This document shows positions 7,828 to 17,138 of a stretch of DNA of 64,000 nt, one piece after another. Source of the DNA: Bacillus sp. RAR_GA_16. Its GTDB lineage: Bacteria; Bacillota; Bacilli; Bacillales; Guptibacillaceae. The notes beneath the pieces were generated by a model. That model saw only the letters and a list, made by a program, of their open reading frames with translations, did no database searches and was not told where the DNA came from. The translations under genes and the position numbers were made by a program. The stretch lies in NCBI RefSeq assembly GCF_020165985.1, contig NZ_JAIUKZ010000009.1, positions 62,001 through 126,000 on the forward strand. The letters run 5' to 3'. Within the stretch, counting starts at the first letter, position 1. Every line of letters begins with the position of its first letter.

Positions 7828-9171
7828 CTAAAGAGAGAAGTGGGGTGATGAAGAGTTTCGTTGGTCAATGATCCGTTTTGCTTTTCCTTCAGAACGGGGG
7901 ATGGATTTTGGTGGCTGTAAGTTCACCTCTACCGATATAAGCGCTTTCATTTTTAGCGTCTTACGAATGCGATTTGTGAGGTCGAGGGCCAGGGGGTGCG
8001 TAAAGTCTTCTTTGTCAGTCAATCTTCCAAAGAATTCTTCACATACCTCAACATGCAAAGTCACGTGATCCAGATGCCCTTTTTTCTGCAAGTGAATCTG
8101 ATAATGAGGAACAAGTTCTTCAAGGTTACAAATATATCGTTCGATCTCAGAAGGAAACACATTAACGCCACGAATAATGAGCATATCATCAATTCGTCCT
8201 TTTACTCGACTCATTCTTGTAGTCGTTCTCCCGCAGAGACACCTTTCTTTTGTAATGGATGCGATGTCACCTGTTCGATATCGGATTGTTGGCAGGGCTT
8301 CCTTCGTAAGACTTGTGAAAACAAGTTCGCCATATTGCCCGTCATCAACCGGTTCGAGCGTATCGGGGTTGATCACTTCAACGAGAAAGTGATCATCTGC
8401 AATGTGGAGGCCGTCCTGACATTCTGCGCATTCCATCGCAATGCCTGGGCCCATGACTTCGCTTAGCCCGTAGATATCAGATGCTTTTAACTTGAATAAT
8501 TTTTCGATTTGAAACCTCATTTCTTCTGACCAGGGTTCAGCACCGAGTATGGCATGTTTTAGAGAAGTAGTGGCAGGGTCAATTCCTTGGAGCATCATCG
8601 CTTCACCAATGTTTAGGAGATAAGAAGGCGTAGAGCATATGATCTTAGGTTTGAAATCTTGGATGAGTGTGATTTGATTGGCGGTGTTCCCACCTGAAAT
8701 TGGAACCGTTGCACAGCCGAGTTTTTCAGAACCAGCGTGAAGTCCAAGACCTCCTGTAAAGAGGCCATACCCATAGGCGTTATGAAGAATATCTCCTTTT
8801 TTGCCACCTGCGAGTGCGATGGACCTTGCGACGATGTCAGACCAATTTTCAATGTCATTCTTTGTGTAAGCAACCACGGTAGGCTTTCCGCTCGTTCCAG
8901 ACGAAGCATGGATACGAATGACATCTTCCATGGGACAAGCGAGCATGTTGAAAGGATAGTTCTCTCGTAAATGCTTTTTTTGAGTGAAAGGAAGGCGTTG
9001 TAGGTCTTCTAGTGACTCAATATCGTCCGGGGTGATATGTACTTCTTTGAAAGCTTCCTGATAGAAAGGGACGTTGTGATAGGCATTTGTAACGGTGCTC
9101 TTTAAGCGTTCTAACTGGTGGGCATGCATTTGCTTTGTATTCCACGTTTCTCGTTCTGAATAAATTGCCAT
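7828..9171 (-). CDS. paaK: Phenylacetate-CoA ligase
   Basis: 447 residues of the ANL adenylate-forming superfamily. It activates phenylacetate to phenylacetyl-CoA with ATP. Visible motifs are the P-loop-like SSGTSGKPTVVAYT (about 90-103), AYGYGLFTGGLGLH, ILGAEPWSEEMR, DIYGLSEVMGPG, the hinge region RYRTGDIA and the C-terminal GRIDDMLIIRGVNVFPSEIE, all characteristic of PaaK. The start has a GGAGGCAACC binding site. No other phenylacetate genes (paaABCDE, paaG/Z) lie in the window, so the ligase is an orphan here and may supply phenylacetyl-CoA or a related aryl-CoA for another purpose. It is convergent with the frameshifted acyltransferase. The last dozen residues are a serine-rich tail of no known role. 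Confidence 0.93.
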   Translation of the reverse strand: MAIYSERETWNTKQMHAHQLERLKSTVTNAYHNVPFYQEAFKEVHITPDDIESLEDLQRLPFTQKKHLRENYPFNMLACPMEDVIRIHASSGTSGKPTVVAYTKNDIENWSDIVARSIALAGGKKGDILHNAYGYGLFTGGLGLHAGSEKLGCATVPISGGNTANQITLIQDFKPKIICSTPSYLLNIGEAMMLQGIDPATTSLKHAILGAEPWSEEMRFQIEKLFKLKASDIYGLSEVMGPGIAMECAECQDGLHIADDHFLVEVINPDTLEPVDDGQYGELVFTSLTKEALPTIRYRTGDIASITKERCLCGRTTTRMSRVKGRIDDMLIIRGVNVFPSEIERYICNLEELVPHYQIHLQKKGHLDHVTLHVEVCEEFFGRLTDKEDFTHPLALDLTNRIRKTLKMKALISVEVNLQPPKSIPRSEGKAKRIIDQRNSSSPHFSL

Positions 9172-9326
9172 ACGGTTGCCTCCTTGTATGATACAAAATA
9201 AACGGCTGTGAGAATAAGTGTCATATTAAAGGTACCTTTTTATGGAAGAGGGGTCAATGGGAGTTAGCGGAATTGTGTCTTTGGTCGTAGGTTTGCGGGT
9301 CTCACGTTTGCGGTTTCGCGGATCGC

Positions 9327-9367
9327 AGGTGCCTGTCACCACCCGATATTTGGCTTTATTTGTCGAG
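9327..9367 (+). repeat. 41-bp dispersed element, copy 4, preceded by degenerate 8-mers
   Basis: GGTGCCTGTCACCACCCG + ATATTTGGCTTTATT + TGTCGAG. Upstream (about 9286-9330) lie imperfect TTTGCGGG / TTTGCGGT / TTCGCGGA / TCGCAGGT repeats. It lies between divergent genes, in + orientation, in an otherwise gene-free stretch (9172-9485). Confidence 0.9.
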
Positions 9368-9485
9368 TGATTACTTCTTTTAATTTCGAGCAAATGTGAT
9401 GTGAAATAAAGGGGTTTGCAAACTAGTAGCGAACTTTGTAGAGGATACACCATAACAAAATTCATATTAAGGGAGAGGGTTACCC

Positions 9486-10313
9486 GTGTCGTTTATTGAA
9501 GTGAACGAAACACCGCTCTATTATGAAGATTATGGTCCAAAGGATGCAACGACTTTGATTTTTAGTCATTCGCTGTTTTTTAACTCGGATATGTTTCAAC
9601 ATCAGGTGGAACATTTTTCAAAAGATTATCGAGTCATTTGTTATGATCACCGCGGGCAGGGAAATAGCGGGAGGTCTTCTTTAGAAAACCTCGATATGGA
9701 TACGCTTACAAGAGATGCAGCAGCGTTGATTGAAGGTCTTGGAATAGAGAAGTGTCATTTTATCGGAAATTCGATGGGAGGCTTTATTGCGTTAAGACTG
9801 GCGGCAAGAAGGCCGGACCTGCTTCATTCCTGTGTCGTTTTGGGAAGCTCAGGTGAAGCGGAATATAAGAAAGAAGAATTCCAGCCGCTTGTTACTCAGC
9901 TTCAGAACAGTGGCGCTGAGGAAGTTATAGACACCCTGATGTACATCATGTTTGGTGATGCCTCGCTTGCGTCGTTAACGTTCGAAAGGGAACGAAACAT
10001 CTGGCGTAACTATATGAAGAAGCTTGATTCATCAATAGGCGATGCGGCTCACCAGGTGATTCACCGAAACAGTGTGCTTGAAGAATTAGAAGGGATTACG
10101 GTACCGGTGCTAGCGATTGCGGGAGAACAGGATCACGCTTATTCCATTGAGCTTTCTGAAAACATTGCGAAGAAAGTCGAGAATGGACGTTGTGAAGTCG
10201 TTGGGAAAGCAGGTCATTCCGTGGCACTTGAGAAGCCTGAGGAAGTGAACAAACGTCTCGAAAGGCATTTAGTAAGAATGAAATCTAAACTCGAACGAAG
10301 GGCTAGAATATGA
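9486..10313 (+). CDS. Alpha/beta hydrolase
   Basis: 275 residues, alpha/beta hydrolase fold. The oxyanion region is FSHSLFFNSDMFQHQV, the YDHRGQGNSGRS loop follows, and the nucleophile elbow GNSMGG puts Ser near residue 97. The acid is probably Asp in AIAGEQDHAYS and the His is in GKAGHSVALEKPEEV. The layout resembles 3-oxoadipate enol-lactonase-like and RutD-like hydrolases, but the substrate cannot be told. It starts with GTG (gagagggttacccgtg) and stands alone, divergent from paaK and closed by a terminator at 10341. A link to aromatic catabolism with the neighbouring ligase is possible but only by proximity. Confidence 0.85.
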   Translation: MSFIEVNETPLYYEDYGPKDATTLIFSHSLFFNSDMFQHQVEHFSKDYRVICYDHRGQGNSGRSSLENLDMDTLTRDAAALIEGLGIEKCHFIGNSMGGFIALRLAARRPDLLHSCVVLGSSGEAEYKKEEFQPLVTQLQNSGAEEVIDTLMYIMFGDASLASLTFERERNIWRNYMKKLDSSIGDAAHQVIHRNSVLEELEGITVPVLAIAGEQDHAYSIELSENIAKKVENGRCEVVGKAGHSVALEKPEEVNKRLERHLVRMKSKLERRARI

Positions 10314-10340
10314 GGAGTGACCTGATAAAGTAACGTGGTT

Positions 10341-10375
10341 AAAGCCTTCTATCTCGTTAGGATAGGAGGCTTTTT
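10341..10375 (+). terminator. Rho-independent terminator
   Basis: Stem AAAGCCTTCTATC / GATAGGAGGCTTT with a seven-base loop and T tract, after the hydrolase gene. Confidence 0.85.
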
Positions 10376-10404
10376 AGGTTGGAGGAAGCCAAGGTAAGAA
10401 ACAT

Positions 10405-11502
10405 TCATTTTTGTGCCCGCCAACGTTTAACGTGCATCACTAGAAAAAGTAAAAGGGGGATCCCTATTTGAAAAGGAGGATGCACATAATACGGAACGAC
10501 ATTTAATCCGACTTGGATATGCTGCAGATAGTTTCGCTCTATTAAAATGGACGTAACGAGTGCTGTGCCGGTAATGATGACCGTTAGCGTTTTCCATCTT
10601 TTTATTGAAAAAGCGGTGGAAAGACTGATGGCTGATCCAAATAAGAAGGTGATGATTTTGATAAATCCGCCGATCATGAGGATCAGAATCGCGATGGGAT
10701 CAAGACGTTGAATGATGTCCTGAATATTGATTCTTCCGATCGTGTCCAGCAGAGGAAAAGTGGAACTTGCAGCTTGAAAGGCGCCCATTACGCCGATTTG
10801 AAAAATCACGGTAATGGTAAGGATGATCCCACTTAGAAGGATGGCGTACATGCCTGTCTTTCTACCCTCCCTTTTTTCATATAAAAAGGGGAGAAACATC
10901 GTGAATACAACCATTTCGCCAAATGGAAAGCTGAGCACCAGTGGAAAAGCGGTTTTGAGTACGGGGCTCCAACCATCCTCTAGCACGGGTAGCAAGTTTT
11001 CGACGTGAAACAGATTGGTCACTAAGATTAATCCGATAAAAATGACCCCTAAACCCATGACGATGACGAAGAAAATTTCTGCTGAGCGCCCAATCACTTC
11101 AATACCTAGCAATCCGCCATAAAGTATAATCATGCTAATAAGAAGATTGATGACGAATAAAGGGGTTTGGCTCAACGTAGAGGTAACAATGAGCTCTCCA
11201 AAGTCTCTCAATACTCTTGCACCAATATAGATGAAGTACAAGCTATAAAGAACTGCGATGATTTTACCTGGCCATTTCCCGAGGATTTTTTGTGCATACT
11301 CGGATAATGGGAGATCTGGGTAACCTTTAAATAATGAAGCGTATATGAAAAATAAAAGTAATCCACCACTCATTCCTAATAAAATGGTTATCCACGCATC
11401 TTGTTTCGCCTCCATCCCAAGGCCGACGACAATTGAGCTTCCGAGTTCAAATAGCACCATTATAGAAAATAATTGCTTGGATGATAATCTTACGGTCTTC
11501 AT
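10405..11502 (-). CDS. GerB-type spore germination permease (intact copy)
   Basis: 365 residues with about ten membrane helices, of the GerAB/GerBB/GerKB spore permease family (APC superfamily). This is the germinant-binding membrane subunit of a Ger receptor. Family features seen are the N-terminal LSSKQLFSIMVLFELGSSIVVGLG, the ENLLPVLEDGWSPVLK segment and a PFGEMVVFTMFLPFL stretch. It is the last gene of a minus-strand group gerA, small D subunit, gerB, gerB. The preceding gerB is frameshifted, so this copy may be the working B subunit or a second specificity. A GGAAGGGGGA binding site precedes the ATG. Expression is expected in the forespore under sigma-G by analogy; I did not find a convincing promoter for this gene alone. 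Confidence 0.9.
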   Translation of the reverse strand: MKTVRLSSKQLFSIMVLFELGSSIVVGLGMEAKQDAWITILLGMSGGLLLFFIYASLFKGYPDLPLSEYAQKILGKWPGKIIAVLYSLYFIYIGARVLRDFGELIVTSTLSQTPLFVINLLISMIILYGGLLGIEVIGRSAEIFFVIVMGLGVIFIGLILVTNLFHVENLLPVLEDGWSPVLKTAFPLVLSFPFGEMVVFTMFLPFLYEKREGRKTGMYAILLSGIILTITVIFQIGVMGAFQAASSTFPLLDTIGRINIQDIIQRLDPIAILILMIGGFIKIITFLFGSAISLSTAFSIKRWKTLTVIITGTALVTSILIERNYLQHIQVGLNVVPYYVHPPFQIGIPLLLFLVMHVKRWRAQK

Positions 11503-11517
11503 GGTAATCCCCCTTCC

Positions 11518-12622
11518 TTACTCTTTATGAGCTTTCTTTTTGACCTTGGCGATAAGGATTAACAAGAGTGGAAGTATGATACAAATTGTAAAGCTATATG
11601 GAATCCAGGAAGTGGATGCAAATTCATTCGCATAAGTATCGTTGGGAAAGACAAATAATGAGAGCACGAGCAGAATGATGCCAAGTGGAAAGGTAAGGAT
11701 ACGGTAATCTTTCACACCAAGGACTTGTGCAAAACCCATCGTTGAGGCGTAGAAAAGAACAACCAGCTTAAAGAAGAATCGTTAGCATCCAAATAATCGC
11801 AACAATCACTTCAATTCGTTGAACAAAGTTGCCAAAACTAATCTTTTTTCCAAGAACGTAACTGGGATGCGATTGAATAATGGTTTCATTCACACCGAGA
11901 ACGAGAATGCAGGCAAAAGTGATTGTAAGTAAGATGAGACCGCCTAATAACGTTCCTAAAAAGAGACTTTTCCCTGTCTTTTTTGAGCGGATTGCAGGAG
12001 AAATCATTAAGAAAACAATGAGCTGTAAATAAGGAATGCTCATTGAAAGAGTGGCCCCGTTCCAAATTGGTCTTACCCCATCTTCCATAATCGGTAGTAA
12101 ATTCGTAAATTTGACATCCGGTAAAGAAAAAAGCATCCAAAGAAAAAATAGTCCAATCACCCAGGGGAAGAAGATTTCTCCGCATCGTACAATTGTTTCA
12201 AGACCAAGTCGCGTTGCGAAAATAACGAGACTGATAAAAAGAATACTAATGACTTCAACCGGTGATTCGACTAGGATATGGGTCGTTAAGAAATTGACTA
12301 AATCCCAGACAACCGTTGAAGCGAGGATAAAAAAGAAGCTAATAAAAACGAGTGACAAAGCTTTTCCTAACCCTTTTCCAAGAGTGACTTCACAACTTTC
12401 AAGTAAGGTTAACGAAGGGTTTTGTTTTGAGAGCGCATTAAATAATAGGATGACAAGAAGCCCTCCTGCTAGGCCAACGATTCCCGCAATCCATGCATCT
12501 TGTTCCGATGCTGCGGCTAACCCAGAGGGAATGATGAGAATGGAACTTCCAATTGTAAATAGAATCACGATAATGGTGAATTGTGTAGCTGATATTTTTG
12601 GAGGTTCCACATTTTTCACCAT
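11518..12622 (-). pseudogene. GerB-type spore germination permease, frameshifted
   Basis: Two abutting frames together encode a second GerB-family permease. The first (12622-11768) gives helices 1-8 and ends TILL-stop; the second (11739-11518) resumes with an FYASTMGFAQVLGVKDYR..PLG block that is standard for the C-terminal part of the family. Dropping one C of a TTCTTCTTT stretch (about 11771-11779) restores TIFFKLVVLFYAST and a protein of about 367 residues. NLLPIMEDGVRPIW matches the family loop. Whether the gene is dead or the base is a sequence error cannot be decided here. It lies between the small D subunit gene and the intact gerB. Confidence 0.85.
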
Positions 12623-12637
12623 CCCATTTTGAGTTGA

Positions 12638-12853
12638 TTATTGAAAGAGAAATTGAACCGGTTTAAAAAGAAGTGTAATAAAATCGAAAGGCGTTGGTAG
12701 ATGATAGTCAAGGATTTGAGCCATTGATAATCCGAATGCGAAGACGAGAGTGATAGCGAAAATCCAGCGATCCTTTTTATGTTTTTTTAATAGAGGGCGC
12801 TCAAACAATACGATTGCCACGATGGCGACACAAAGACCAATAATCTGCCACAT
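12638..12853 (-). CDS. Small two-helix spore germination D subunit (GerKD-like)
   Basis: 71 residues with two membrane helices (about 3-18 and 29-49) separated by a basic loop (RPLLKKHKKDR). Small two-helix D proteins of about this size are encoded in or next to many GerA-family operons and modulate receptor output. Its position between gerA and gerB and its topology are the evidence; primary sequence alone is not diagnostic. An AAAGGAAAAAT-type binding site precedes the ATG. Confidence 0.75.
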   Translation of the reverse strand: MWQIIGLCVAIVAIVLFERPLLKKHKKDRWIFAITLVFAFGLSMAQILDYHLPTPFDFITLLFKPVQFLFQ

Positions 12854-12890
12854 GTTATTTTTCCTTTCGACGGAGATGACATTTGGGAAC

Positions 12891-14481
12891 TCAATTCGAT
12901 TCAGGATTGGGCTGCTTTTGTCGAACTTTGTCCTTGGGTTTTAGAAAGGTTGGTCGTGTAAACATTCGAGACATAGGCGTACGGAAAATAACATCCTTTT
13001 GGTCTTTTAATTTAAATGGTGCCATTGGCGACATGTAAGGGACGCCAAATGAGCGAAGGCTACAGAGATGAAGAATAATGGCGATTAAGCCAATAATCAT
13101 ACCGAACAAACCAAATGTTGCCGCAAGAAACATAAGTGGAAAGCGTAGCATTCGAACGGAAATCGCCATGTTAATTGCAGGCATAACGAAATTACTAATG
13201 GCTGTTAAAGAGACAACGATAATCATAGCAGAAGACACAATGCCAGCTTCCACGGCAGCTTGTCCGAGTACGAGCGCTCCAACGATGGATATGGCAGAAT
13301 CCGATGGCTCGAGGCATTCGTACACCCGCTTCACGTAAAATCTCGAAAGTTAACTCCATCAAGAGGGCTTCAATTAACGCTGGGAAAGGTGTTCCTTCTC
13401 TTTGAGCGGCTAGACTAATGAGAAGTTGGGTTGGAAGCATTTCTTGATGGAAAGTCGTGACGGCAATATAGGCTGATGGTGTAATTAAAGCTAGGAAAAA
13501 TGAAAGGAAGCGCATCATCCGAATCAGAAAGCTTACATCGAAGCGCTGATAATAATCTTCGCTAGATTGGAAAAATTGAACAAAAACAGCAGGGACAAGA
13601 AGCGCAAATGGCGTACCGTCAATAATAAGTGCAATGCGTCCTTCTAGTATTCCAGCTGCTAGTGTATCTGGACGCTCCGTATTAAAGATCGTAGGAAAAG
13701 GAGAGTAGGCTTTGTCTTGAATGAGTTCTTCGATATATCCACTTTCAAGAATGGCATCGATGTCAATTTGGTTCAGACGTTGCCGAACTTCCTCTACGAT
13801 CTTATCGTCAGCGACACCATTTAAATAAATAAGTGCCACATCCGTTCTCGTCTTCTTTCCAATTGGTTTTGTTTCAATCCAAAGATTTGGATCCTTAATC
13901 TTCCGACGAACCAAAGCAGTATTTGTGCGAAGGGTTTCAGAAAAACCATCTTTAGGACCCCGTATGACCGTTTGCGAAGAAGGTTCATTTATGCCGCGAT
14001 CTTCCCACCCTTTTGATCCTATTGAAAATCCTTTTGTATATCCTTCTAAAATAAGCACTGTGTCTCCAGAGAGAATGTGTTGAAAAAGGGAGTCAAAGTC
14101 TCCTATTTCGTTTATTTCGCCGTTTGCAAGAGCGAAATTTTTTAGAATCGTCTTCGTGTCCAATTGCTCTGCACCTTGATCTGAAATCTCAGTATCTCGA
14201 ATCGTAAGCATCAGAGGTTTGATAATAAAATCCTGTACGAAATTTTTATCAGCTAACCCTTCTGTATAGATCACAGCGAGAGAAATGGTACCATCTGTTC
14301 CAGCGACGATTTCTCGAATCACAATGTCGGTACTTCCACCTAATGTTTCTTTCACTTCTTTTAGATTTTCTTTTAGGTTAACGGACAAGTAAGTTTTTTG
14401 ATTCGTGGGCTCAGAATCAGGCTTTTCTTTCATGTTCGCTTTCTTTTTCTTCATATCTGTTAATTTACGTACATATCTCAT
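12891..14481 (-). pseudogene. GerA-type spore germination protein, frameshifted
   Basis: The GerA-family (GerAA/GerBA/GerKA) A subunit is split over two frames: 14481-13195 and 13334-12891. The first contains the soluble N-terminal domain (LKENLKEVKETLGGSTDIVIRE, ERPDTLAAGILEGRIALIIDGTPFALLVP) and the first membrane helices up to REAGVRMPRAIG. The second continues SAISIVGALVLGQAAVEAGIVSSAMIIVV to the C-terminus. One extra A at 13298-13299 (plus strand) explains the break; without it the product is about 530 residues, normal for the family. The ATG at 14481 follows GAGGGG; an apparent TTG start at 14499 lies inside that binding site. This subunit would sit in the inner spore membrane with GerB and GerC. 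Confidence 0.88.
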
Positions 14482-14630
14482 TTTTAAAAAACCCCTCAAT
14501 TGCTCTCTTCGGTCTATTTTTCAACTTCTGCCTTCATTTTATTCAGATGCAAGCAAACAATTAGATGAATGTAAATGCCTCTTTTAGAAGACGATAACGG
14601 TTAAAGCAGGCTCGCGATAGGAGACATTCT

Positions 14631-15827
14631 ATGAAAAGGACCCTATATCAATTAGTTAGTGGAAGTTTGATTCTTTTTCTACTTAGTGGCTGTTGGGATG
14701 CGAATGAATTGAATGAGTTAGCGATTGCGGTCGCTTATGGCATTGATAAAGTGGACGAGGATTACCTTGTGACAGCCCAGGTAGTTAATCCTGGTGAAAT
14801 TGAGCAGGCTGGTGGATTCACCACCCCGGTAACCGTCTATCAAGAAAATGCAGACACGTTGCTTGAAGCATTTAGAAGAATGACAACCATTGCCCCGCGA
14901 AGAATTTATGGCTCACATTTACGGATCCTGGTCATTGGAGAAGAACTAGCGAAAGAAGGCATTGGGGATGTTATTGATATTCTGTCACGAGACCCTGAAA
15001 TCCGAAATGACTTTTATATCATTGTATCTAGAGATGTGTTGGCGGGGGATACGCTTCAAGTGTTAACCTCTCTTGAAGATATTCCAGCCAATAAACTATA
15101 TGCGGCGTTAGAGACGTCTGAGAAAAATTGGGCGCCTACATTAACTGTGACGCTTGATCAGCTCTCCGCACATTTAATGGAGGGAGGCATGGAGCCGATG
15201 TTAACTGGCGTTGAAGTGAAGGGGAAGGTTTCTACGGGTGAAAACAAAGAAAACGTGACTCATATTGAGCCTCAAACCCAACTGCAATATCATGGCACTG
15301 CGGTTTTCAAGGAGGAAAAGCTGGTCGGGTGGTTAAATGATCCAGAAAGTAAAGGCGTTCACTATGCCCAGAACCGAGTGAAAAGCACGATTGTCGTCAC
15401 TCCTTGTGAAAATGGCGGAAAGGTCGGAATTGAATTAATTAATACAAAGGCAGAATTGAAGGCGAAGGCGGTCAATCATCGTCCGTACGGAAGTATCAAG
15501 GTAAAAGTAGAAGGGAAAGTTTCTGACGTTGAATGTCGGAACCTTGATTTATCAAAAAAGGAAACGATAGCTGAACTAGAAAAGAAAACGGAAAAAGATA
15601 TTGAGGGAAAAATCCACGATGCATTAGCCGTTACGCAAGAGGAGTATGAGTCTGATGTATTTGGATTCGGTAAAGCGATACACCGATCAAGTCCAGCTTA
15701 TTGGAAAACGGTTGAAAAGAATTGGGATCAACACTTTAAGGATATGCCAGTAGACGTAACCGTTGACGTTACGATTCGGAGAACAGGCACCATTGGCAAT
15801 TCCCCTCTTAAGCGAATTGAGGAGTAG
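14631..15827 (+). CDS. Ger(x)C-family spore germination lipoprotein
   Basis: 398 residues. A lipobox LLSGC gives lipidated Cys near residue 22, followed by the family hallmark WDANELNELAIAVAYGID. Further family blocks are YQENADTLLEAFRRMTTIAPRRIYGSHLRILVIGEELAKEGI and DILSRDPEIRNDFYIIVSRD. It is the outer-face C subunit of a Ger receptor. Unusually it is divergent from gerA rather than last in a gerABC operon, so A-D-B-B and C must be transcribed from back-to-back promoters in the 150-base gap (14482-14630). This is the only unbroken A/C-type subunit in the locus. Confidence 0.93.
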   Translation: MKRTLYQLVSGSLILFLLSGCWDANELNELAIAVAYGIDKVDEDYLVTAQVVNPGEIEQAGGFTTPVTVYQENADTLLEAFRRMTTIAPRRIYGSHLRILVIGEELAKEGIGDVIDILSRDPEIRNDFYIIVSRDVLAGDTLQVLTSLEDIPANKLYAALETSEKNWAPTLTVTLDQLSAHLMEGGMEPMLTGVEVKGKVSTGENKENVTHIEPQTQLQYHGTAVFKEEKLVGWLNDPESKGVHYAQNRVKSTIVVTPCENGGKVGIELINTKAELKAKAVNHRPYGSIKVKVEGKVSDVECRNLDLSKKETIAELEKKTEKDIEGKIHDALAVTQEEYESDVFGFGKAIHRSSPAYWKTVEKNWDQHFKDMPVDVTVDVTIRRTGTIGNSPLKRIEE

Positions 15828-15901
15828 GAACCTGAATAAGTTTGCATTTCCTGTTCCATACTAGATCCATAGTAAGGCAACTTGTCGGGAGGGTAAAATG
15901 T

Positions 15902-16270
15902 ATGTGGAAGATGCTAACAAGTGGTTGGAGTTTAGTGATAGCAGCGATTCTGTTACTCACTTTCTCCTCAAGAGCGAGAAAGGGCGCAAAACAAGCGATC
16001 GTCAAAGGTGCAGGAGCGACAATTGAACTTTCCAATCAATTCAGAGGAACTGGATCAAAAGCTGGAAAACAGAAAGCAGAGGATAATGAAGTAAGATACC
16101 CTCCATATGTTGGGTATGAAACAAGTAAGGGGTTAGCTGAAAAAACAAGTAAAGCCACTCCAATTCGCAAAGTGAATCCAACTCGGTTTAAGAATGCCAA
16201 GAATGTGATGAATGATGAAAGAATGCCTCATCAGATGGCAGAGGTTGCTGAGGAGTTTGATTTGTTTTAA
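15902..16270 (+). CDS. Single-pass membrane hypothetical protein
   Basis: 122 residues from the ATG at 15902 (preceded by GGGAGGG, spacing eight; an ATG at 15898 is in another frame). One N-terminal helix (about residues 4-20) is followed by a basic, Lys/Gly-rich tail with ARKGAKQAIVKGAGATIEL and a low-complexity polar region. It is not a family I recognise. Position after gerC (75 bases) suggests the same transcript, ending at the terminator at 16335, so a spore-related role is possible but unproven. Confidence 0.55.
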   Translation: MWKMLTSGWSLVIAAILLLTFSSRARKGAKQAIVKGAGATIELSNQFRGTGSKAGKQKAEDNEVRYPPYVGYETSKGLAEKTSKATPIRKVNPTRFKNAKNVMNDERMPHQMAEVAEEFDLF

Positions 16271-16287
16271 GAAGTTGCGCGGTCGGG

Positions 16288-16328
16288 TGGTGCCTGTCAC
16301 TGCCCGGATGGTGTAACTATTTGTCGAA
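16288..16328 (+). repeat. 41-bp dispersed element, copy 5
   Basis: TGGTGCCTGTCACTGCCCG + GATGGTGTAACTATT + TGTCGAA. The upstream CGGG pairs with CCCG to lengthen the hairpin. It lies between a stop codon (18 bases upstream) and a terminator (six bases downstream). Confidence 0.95.
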
Positions 16329-16334
16329 TGGGAG

Positions 16335-16369
16335 AAGAGCCCGCTCTTTGAGAGAGGGGCTCTTTTTTG
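16335..16369 (+). terminator. Rho-independent terminator
   Basis: AAGAGCCC / GGGCTCTT stem with a 14-base loop and six T residues directly after element copy 5. It also lies close to the 3' end of the convergent DUF1796 gene. Confidence 0.85.
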
Positions 16370-16387
16370 ATAGATTCTTTAATGATT

Positions 16388-17032
16388 CTACGGGTTTAGC
16401 GAGATGCCTTTTAAGATCATATCCCACATGTGAGGGTCTTCTGGTTGGTTAGGAACGTTTACAATACAGATATTATCCACTGCACAGTTTGTATCTTCCA
16501 TTAACTTAAGGTGATCCATTGGTCTAAGCAGGAGAAGGTGAGAAGGTCCGATTGTGCATGTCATTATGGTCTGTTGTGCTTCGATGGCTTGTTCAGTTGT
16601 CCCTGCCCACCTGATGAAAAGAACGGATGAAGAATGTTGTAAGTGTAATAGGAAACGTTCAATTCTCCGATCCAGCTTTTGTCGATAGGCTGGATACGTA
16701 ACGGAAAGATCTGAATGCACAGGGAAATCATGAACGGAGAGCATATTATTGTGCGTATCTTGAACGAAATAAGATTTTGAAGTTTGAATGGATTCGGTGT
16801 CATCTAGAAAGTTTGCTTGTCCATCTTGTAAACGTAAGTTTTCCAGTAACATAAAGTCCTGGAATTGATTTTGTACAACTTGTCCAACGTCAGATAGATT
16901 TGGGGTAACAATCCAATCAAACGGCATTGAAAATTTACGTAAGTTGTTTCTTCTAAGATGCGCTGCTGGAGAACACGAACTACCAAGACTCACAATTAAA
17001 TCATAAGGTTTTTTGATCTCATCTAGTTTCAC
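16388..17032 (-). CDS. DUF1796 family putative papain-like cysteine peptidase
   Basis: 214 residues. The N-terminal YDLIVSLGSSCSPAAHLRRNNLRKFSMPFDW signature, with candidate nucleophile Cys near residue 20, is characteristic of DUF1796, a family predicted to have a papain-like fold. The VHDFP and HLQHSSSVLFIRWAGT segments also fit. Members occur as stand-alone genes in bacilli or attached to polysaccharide loci. Substrate and location are unknown; there is no signal peptide. The gene is convergent with the preceding group and has its own AAAGGAGTTG binding site. Confidence 0.8.
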   Translation of the reverse strand: MKLDEIKKPYDLIVSLGSSCSPAAHLRRNNLRKFSMPFDWIVTPNLSDVGQVVQNQFQDFMLLENLRLQDGQANFLDDTESIQTSKSYFVQDTHNNMLSVHDFPVHSDLSVTYPAYRQKLDRRIERFLLHLQHSSSVLFIRWAGTTEQAIEAQQTIMTCTIGPSHLLLLRPMDHLKLMEDTNCAVDNICIVNVPNQPEDPHMWDMILKGISLNP

Positions 17033-17138
17033 TAAAGCAACTCCTTTAAAACGGTATTTCTATAGTAAATGCTTTAGTGAAGGGGGTTGCTTGGATCATT
17101 GACTAAAAAAAGAAATGAGGTAGTGAAGGAAAGTTCCC

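Noticed and set aside
7996-8466. 156-codon plus-strand ORF opposite paaK
   Set aside because: Lies wholly antisense to a clear paaK gene with all ligase motifs; no start signal.
13078-13338. Plus-strand ORFs opposite gerA and gerB
   Set aside because: They are shadows of the membrane-protein genes with low-complexity product and no binding site.
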